Of a stretch of 10,450 bases of DNA, positions 6,917 through 10,450 are shown piece by piece (positions within the stretch are counted from its first letter, which is position 1; every line of letters begins with the position of its first letter). This DNA is from Nitrosotalea sp. (lineage in GTDB: Archaea; Thermoproteota; Nitrososphaeria; Nitrososphaerales; Nitrosopumilaceae): NCBI GenBank assembly GCA_023252335.1, contig JAJPEA010000059.1, forward strand, positions 1-10,450, given 5' to 3'. The notes beneath the pieces were generated by a model that saw nothing but the letters and a program-made list of their open reading frames with translations, did no database searches and had not been told where the DNA came from. A program made the translations under genes and the position numbers.

Positions 6917-7399
6917 GTGAAGCAATGCAGCCATCAAGAGTATAAGAATAGAAATTATCACGGTCAGTCTGCCAAGCATGATAATTTTTGAACGTAGTTT
7001 TTGTAAATGCTCCCCAGATAGAGTCTTTGACTCGATTCTTTTTTCCACCTCAGTGCGTATTAATCGTACGTGTATTGCAAATATGATTATCAGCATAATT
7101 ACGAGAATCACCTTGATGAGAAGAACTAGTCCATAGTTTGTGGAAAGTATCAGTGATGGTCGTTCAATGAATCCAATAGAGTTGTAGATTCCAGTGATTA
7201 TCAATATGATAAGAGATGGAACCCCAATTACGTTGAATCTGCGTCCCACACGAATCATTATTGCCAGTCTTCCATCTACAGAATCTGAAAATGTCTTGAG
7301 AAGTGGAGCAAGAACTATTCCAATGAATATGGAACCGCCAACCCAGATTGATGCTGCAACAAGATGTGCCCACATGATTAATGCATCAACAAGTACCAT
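6905..7399 (-). CDS. CopD-like four-helix membrane protein
   Basis: This is an integral membrane protein of 164 residues with four predicted helices at about 5-30, 54-74, 88-113 and 139-160. The first carries WAHLVAASIWVGGSIF, a pattern typical of the CopD/PcoD copper-resistance family and related DUF proteins. His12, His110 near the end of helix 3, and His161 near the C-terminus are candidate metal or heme ligands. A copper role is plausible because ammonia-oxidising archaea depend on copper enzymes, but no CopC, CopA or other copper gene is in the window, so this is inference. A basic and charged loop (114-138) separates helices 3 and 4. The start is ATG 7399, with a TATA-like AGATATTATT about 26 bp upstream and no Shine-Dalgarno motif. 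Its final codons overlap the end of rtcA on the other strand. Confidence 0.8.
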   Translation of the reverse strand: MVLVDALIMWAHLVAASIWVGGSIFIGIVLAPLLKTFSDSVDGRLAIMIRVGRRFNVIGVPSLIILIITGIYNSIGFIERPSLILSTNYGLVLLIKVILVIMLIIIFAIHVRLIRTEVEKRIESKTLSGEHLQKLRSKIIMLGRLTVIISILILLMAALLHSGV

Positions 7400-7420
7400 G
7401 TTCTATTTGCAGAGTAGACG

Positions 7421-7430
7421 AATAATATCT
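7421..7430 (-). promoter_or_regulatory. Putative TATA box of the CopD-like gene
   Basis: AGATATTATT on the minus strand is centred about 26 bp before ATG 7399, again suggesting a leaderless transcript. Confidence 0.35.
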
Positions 7431-7458
7431 ATTATCATACAAAACCATTTGACGAAGG

Positions 7459-7467
7459 TTTTTTAAT
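7459..7467 (+). promoter_or_regulatory. Putative TATA box of the LEA14-like gene
   Basis: The tract TTTTTTAAT is centred about 30 bp before TTG 7493. It gives an expected transcription start at or a few bases before the TTG. Confidence 0.35.
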
Positions 7468-7492
7468 TGAACAGACCACGTAGCTTTTAGAT

Positions 7493-7993
7493 TTGATAAA
7501 TACGGGAAGACTAGTCATACTAGCCTGCTTTGCGGGTCTTGGTGCAATGATGCTATTCTTCTTTGTGTATGCAGATTCTTTCCAGGGTGATCTTAACAAA
7601 GTTACAGTAAAAATTGAAAGCATCAAAATTCTTGATGAGAACAAACTGGAAAAGCGTGCACATCTTGATGTAAGATTTAATCTTCAAAATCCTACTTCGA
7701 TTGTATTGACTGTTGCTACAATTAATTATCAACTATATGCAAATGGCCAAGTTCTTGGAGATGGACACTTTACAACAGATGACATTCCAGAAGCTGGAAG
7801 ACCTGCACTTTTTGCAAATAGCAATGTCACCATACCTACAACATTTGATCTTGTAAGTAGTGATGATATCGCAAAGCAATACTCTGCCATAGCAGCAAAT
7901 CAATCAGTAACATATGAGGTAAAAGGACAAGCAACTATAGAATCATTTTTGACTTCGGTTATCAAAGACTTTGATCTGAATTTTAATAGCTAG
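7493..7993 (+). CDS. Membrane-anchored LEA14-like (WHy domain) protein
   Basis: The protein of 166 residues has one N-terminal hydrophobic helix (about 6-27, RLVILACFAGLGAMMLFFFV) that would anchor it in the membrane or act as an uncleaved signal. A domain of about 35-165 follows, with the pattern of late-embryogenesis-abundant group 2 / WHy proteins: an amphipathic strand VKIESIKILD, then RFNLQNPTSIVLTVATINYQ, a central NGQVLGDG turn, and alternating hydrophobic strands to the end. In plants and bacteria such domains are associated with desiccation and stress tolerance; in archaea the role is not established. The start must be TTG 7493 or a rarer codon: the frame closes at a TAG at 7481-7483 and the first ATG lies inside the helix. 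It has no Shine-Dalgarno motif. The stop TAG shares the CTAG at 7990-7993 with the stop of the convergent gene. Confidence 0.83.
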   Translation: MINTGRLVILACFAGLGAMMLFFFVYADSFQGDLNKVTVKIESIKILDENKLEKRAHLDVRFNLQNPTSIVLTVATINYQLYANGQVLGDGHFTTDDIPEAGRPALFANSNVTIPTTFDLVSSDDIAKQYSAIAANQSVTYEVKGQATIESFLTSVIKDFDLNFNS

Positions 7994-8388
7994 CCCAGAC
8001 CCCAACTTGTCTTAGTTTTTGGAGTAATTTTTACAAACGGTGCTTCCTCTTCTTTCCAAGGATCTTCTCTTACCCAGGCAAATTTTTTGAAAAATATTTC
8101 ATATAGCCGTTTGAATTGTGGGCCTTTTTCTATAAAACTAGTCAGGCCTTGGACAACAACAGCTTTGTGTTGACCAGGCAGGTACAAGTCTACAGAGATT
8201 GCAATCTTGTTATTCTTTTTTAAATTTGCATATTTTTTTGTGTCATAGTCTGTTGCAAAATAGAAAAAACCATCTTCAAAATAATATGAGACTGGTGCAA
8301 TGTGTGGTACATCATTTGTACATGTAGCTATTCTACATCCCTCATTTTCCTTTAAAAATTCTGATTCTTTTATCGTAAATTTCATCAT
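7990..8388 (-). CDS. Pyridoxamine 5'-phosphate oxidase-like flavin-binding protein
   Basis: This 132-residue protein has the split-barrel fold of the pyridoxamine-phosphate oxidase / F420- or FMN-binding superfamily. The signature is in the first half: FLKENEGCRIATC (11-23), VPHIAPVSYYFEDGFFYFAT (27-46), then TDYDTKKYANLKKNNKIAISVD (46-67), where the basic residues usually touch the flavin phosphate. The C-terminal part is lysine-rich and ends WGLG. It is shorter than true PdxH and lacks its C-terminal dimer region, so vitamin B6 synthesis should not be assumed; FMN- or F420-dependent reduction, or flavin binding only, are possible. The start is ATG 8388 (a second ATG follows at once), with a TATA-like CTTTTTAT about 26 bp upstream. 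Its stop overlaps that of the LEA14-like gene. Confidence 0.87.
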   Translation of the reverse strand: MMKFTIKESEFLKENEGCRIATCTNDVPHIAPVSYYFEDGFFYFATDYDTKKYANLKKNNKIAISVDLYLPGQHKAVVVQGLTSFIEKGPQFKRLYEIFFKKFAWVREDPWKEEEAPFVKITPKTKTSWGLG

Positions 8389-8410
8389 GAATTGTAACTG
8401 ACGGTATTGA

Positions 8411-8418
8411 ATAAAAAG
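8411..8418 (-). promoter_or_regulatory. Putative TATA box of the flavin-binding protein gene
   Basis: CTTTTTAT on the minus strand is centred about 26 bp before ATG 8388, consistent with a leaderless mRNA. Confidence 0.4.
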
Positions 8419-8480
8419 AAATGGGCCTTGCCAAATTTTTTATTTTTACAAATTACGCTAGAAAATCAAGTCTGTGGGAC

Positions 8481-8494
8481 AAAAATGAAAAAGA
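8481..8494 (-). terminator. Putative T-tract terminator of the phosphatase gene
   Basis: On the minus strand, TCTTTTTCATTTTT follows the phosphatase stop by about 15 bp. Runs of T are known to terminate archaeal transcription. No stem-loop is evident. Confidence 0.35.
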
Positions 8495-8509
8495 GGGGAT
8501 AGTTAGAAA

Positions 8510-10228
8510 TTACTTTAGTCCTGGTAGCACTTGGGTATGTTCGATCTTTACTGCCTGTAGATGGTTTGGATTCAGGTCAAGCAACTTGAGGATTGTCGGC
8601 GCGACTTGAGTTGTCTCTACCCAGTCGCTATTTGAGCCTGGTTTCACCGTTCCTGGTGCGTAAACTAGGATCGGAACATCGCGGTCGCCTGGGTTATTGC
8701 CTCCGTGTTCTGCTATCTTGCTGCCGCCAGTGTAGACGACACCAACTTGAACTTGTCCAAACACGTCTGGATAGCGCGGGTCGGAATTTGGCACGCCAAA
8801 GAAGTTGGCAGCCTCTTGACCAGCGTAGATCTTAGCTAGACCTGAGTGGAGCACAGAAATGGTTGTACCGTTATAGGCCGTGGCCGGTGCTGTGTAGTTC
8901 CACAGATAGCTCTTGACAAAGTCTGCAGCAGGCTGCGTTTTGACTGACAAGTAGCTCTGCCATAGGTCATCGTCGGTTCCAGCAACTATCAGAGACGTAC
9001 AGTTTGATGTACAGCCTATCTTCTGATTCCATGCGTTATTTATCGCAGTTATGATAGGACCATCATCGATCCTGAGTAGTTGATTTGGATCAAGCGGTGA
9101 TTGGCCGTGCTTAGCAGTCACGATGATTGCTGTAGAATTGGTCAGGCCCTTATTGTGGATCTCATCTACCATCCTCTCCAGCTGTGCGTTGACATAGTCA
9201 AGTGCTGACTTTAACAGTGGACCGGGGGTGGTTGTGTCCGGGAGATAACCGCCTAGCACCTTTGCGTCTTCGATGTAATTGCCAAATGAATCAGGACCAA
9301 TCAGAGTGGTCGGTGACTTGAACAGCTTCTCAGCGACTGAAACGGCTTGGAAGTTCATTCCAAAGATAGCCGGGGCACCGATCTTGTGCACACCGCTGTG
9401 GTCGTAGCCGTCAATCTCGTTGAGTATAGCCTGTACCTTGTAGCTGTCGTACTGCTTTGTTGCTGCATCGTCTTTAGTCCAAGCATCGTGAACCGGATAT
9501 GGATTTCCATTTGGCTCTATTGCAATAGAGTCTATCTCAGGCGCGAAGAAATCGTCGATCCCTTTACCGGACGGGCCGTTGAACGACTCGTACACAGGAT
9601 GCTTGTCAGACCACGCGGTTAGCAACCCAGCAGCCTTTGCTACTTCGAACATTGTATTTACCTTAAGGTAAGAATGTGGGAAGATTGGCTGGCAGGTAAT
9701 CGGGTCGACCGGGAAGGTCGATGGTACCAGTAGGGTCTGCGGGGTGCCCGTCATACCCATAATCAGTGCCGGGTTTGTATCAATCCCCGGGATGTTCTGA
9801 CCTGCATCGAATCGGGTCACGTTTATGTCATCTGGTGAATCATAGATGACATCTCCACCGGTCGGGCCGGTGCACGATGTTGTGCCTGCCTCATAGGTGG
9901 CGTGGTTGTACTCGACATCATAGTAGACACCAGTTGCGCGCGGATCGCCTCCTGTCATTAATGCTGTGCCACCTGGATCAGAGTCCGACGGAACTGCTGT
10001 GTGCGCATTGGTAAACTCTGCGCCGCCTTTGGTCAGATTGGCAAGTTCGGAGTTTGGATGATTATCTACATACCATTTGAGGTCGGACTGGTGCAGTCCG
10101 TCCACAGAGATAAGCAACACGTGCTTGATTTGGCTTTTATTTGCAGATTCGTCCATCGCATATGATGGTAAAATCAGCATAGATGTTATGAGAAGTCCAA
10201 TGATCGTTGTTGTTAGAATTTTAGTCAT
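8510..10228 (-). CDS. Secreted alkaline-phosphatase-superfamily enzyme (type I phosphodiesterase/phosphatase)
   Basis: This exported metal-dependent hydrolase of 572 residues probably cleaves phosphate esters outside the cell. A signal peptide spans about 1-24 (Lys3, hydrophobic 7-20, cleavage after PSYA). Metal and catalytic candidates are Asp43 in LLISVDGLH (38-46), Ser81/Ser83 in the nucleophile loop PSDSDPGGTALMTGG (80-94), Asp273 and His277 in EIDGYDHSG, His374 in TAKHGQSP, and His508 in AEHGGNN. The usual SDHG metal motif is replaced by AKHG, so Lys373 stands where a metal-binding Asp is expected. Cys119, 179, 406 and 410 could form disulfides. The protein strongly resembles, from memory, bacterial secreted proteins with the same PSDS, SDKHPVY, NGPSGKG and KHGQSP motifs. 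The DNA is richer in G+C (two sampled lines about 55%, one 38%) and uses CG-rich codons unlike its neighbours, suggesting transfer. The exact substrate is unknown. Confidence 0.88.
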   Translation of the reverse strand: MTKILTTTIIGLLITSMLILPSYAMDESANKSQIKHVLLISVDGLHQSDLKWYVDNHPNSELANLTKGGAEFTNAHTAVPSDSDPGGTALMTGGDPRATGVYYDVEYNHATYEAGTTSCTGPTGGDVIYDSPDDINVTRFDAGQNIPGIDTNPALIMGMTGTPQTLLVPSTFPVDPITCQPIFPHSYLKVNTMFEVAKAAGLLTAWSDKHPVYESFNGPSGKGIDDFFAPEIDSIAIEPNGNPYPVHDAWTKDDAATKQYDSYKVQAILNEIDGYDHSGVHKIGAPAIFGMNFQAVSVAEKLFKSPTTLIGPDSFGNYIEDAKVLGGYLPDTTTPGPLLKSALDYVNAQLERMVDEIHNKGLTNSTAIIVTAKHGQSPLDPNQLLRIDDGPIITAINNAWNQKIGCTSNCTSLIVAGTDDDLWQSYLSVKTQPAADFVKSYLWNYTAPATAYNGTTISVLHSGLAKIYAGQEAANFFGVPNSDPRYPDVFGQVQVGVVYTGGSKIAEHGGNNPGDRDVPILVYAPGTVKPGSNSDWVETTQVAPTILKLLDLNPNHLQAVKIEHTQVLPGLK

Positions 10229-10433
10229 TGTAAAGCAGAATAATAATTTGATAATTTGTCAATTATGCAAATAGATTATGTTGGCATGTATCCTCTATGA
10301 CTATTGTTTTAGTTATGTAGTGTTTATGTTGTCAAATGATATTAAGCCAAAATTCATCTAGGGTCTAGAATTTTCAGATAAGATTATAAAAATTATAAAG
10401 TTGGCGAAGGGTTTACAGTCAACCTTGTAGCTT
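10229..10433. other. AT-rich intergenic region upstream of the phosphatase
   Basis: No convincing ORF or RNA gene is seen on either strand. On the minus side, AT-rich sequence (AAATTATC and AAATTATTA, 10241-10259) may hold the phosphatase promoter, though no box is clear. On the plus side, two ATTATAAA-like boxes (10383-10390 and 10392-10399) precede the ATG at 10434. The AT-rich composition contrasts sharply with the adjacent phosphatase gene. Confidence 0.4.
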
Positions 10434-10450
10434 ATGCCATTTTATGAAAA
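10434..10450 (+). CDS. Possible 5' end of a plus-strand gene, cut by the window edge
   Basis: ATG 10434 opens a frame reading MPFYE before the window ends, and an in-frame TAG lies two codons upstream, so if real this is its exact start. TATA-like boxes at 10383-10399 lie at a suitable distance. Five codons are too few to name a product. Confidence 0.25.

Noticed and set aside
7194..7466. 90-codon plus-strand frame across the CopD-like gene start
   Set aside because: Antisense to conserved membrane helices and crossing the divergent promoter region.
8421..8609. 62-codon plus-strand ORF starting MGLAKFF between the flavin-protein gene and the phosphatase gene
   Set aside because: Its second half is antisense to the conserved C-terminus of the phosphatase, and the start lies in an AT-rich spacer holding a minus-strand promoter and T-tract. 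No SD motif or domain.
9347..9622. 91-codon plus-strand frame inside the phosphatase gene
   Set aside because: Antisense shadow in a G+C-richer gene, where stop codons are rarer; the translation has no recognisable feature.
10241..10262. Possible inverted repeat or operator in AAATTATC/TTGATAATTTG before the phosphatase
   Set aside because: The repeat is imperfect and wholly A/T, so it is expected by chance in AT-rich spacer; no Pho-box-like site could be supported.

Overview
The window looks like a chromosomal segment of an ammonia-oxidising archaeon of the Nitrososphaerota (Thaumarchaeota), probably Nitrosopumilaceae. The evidence is a proteasome beta subunit beside an aCPSF1-type KH/beta-CASP gene, a glycerol-1-phosphate dehydrogenase (a hallmark of archaeal lipids), an archaeal NMN adenylyltransferase, an IF-domain FKBP, and archaeal TATA-like boxes about 25-29 bp before many start codons. 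Hand counts on a few 60-base lines gave about 32-42% G+C in most of the window. The clade assignment is inference; no rRNA gene is present.

Layout, left to right. Positions 1-797 (minus): the 5' end of an aCPSF1-like ribonuclease gene lies 7 nt downstream of psmB. Positions 903-1943 (plus): egsA, divergent from psmB. Positions 1946-3877 (minus): an FKBP-type prolyl isomerase preceded by a PLP aminotransferase of the alanine-glyoxylate/serine-pyruvate family. Positions 4005-5782 (minus): an unlisted 46-residue small ORF, a membrane protein I do not recognise, and nadM. Positions 5894-6916 (plus): rtcA, overlapping by 12 bp the tail of a minus-strand CopD-like membrane protein (6905-7399). Positions 7493-7993 (plus): a membrane-anchored LEA14/WHy-domain protein sharing a CTAG stop with a minus-strand FMN-binding split-barrel protein (7990-8388). 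Positions 8510-10228 (minus): a secreted alkaline-phosphatase-superfamily enzyme with visibly higher G+C, likely acquired from bacteria. The window ends with a possible plus-strand gene start at 10434.

Most of the genes are housekeeping: protein turnover, RNA processing, membrane lipid backbone, NAD synthesis, RNA end repair, protein folding and amino-acid metabolism. They do not form one pathway; many are single genes with their own promoters. The right third (CopD-like, WHy, FMN protein, phosphatase) is more accessory and oriented to the cell surface or stress.

No CRISPR array, mobile element, tRNA or rRNA was seen, and no gene-free stretch exceeds 300 bases. I did not find a clear new multi-gene system. 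The points most worth checking are the broken reading frame at the start of the aCPSF1-like gene, the phosphatase of probable foreign origin, the small ORF at 4005-4145, the orphan membrane protein, and the split between TTG starts with a Shine-Dalgarno motif and apparently leaderless ATG starts.
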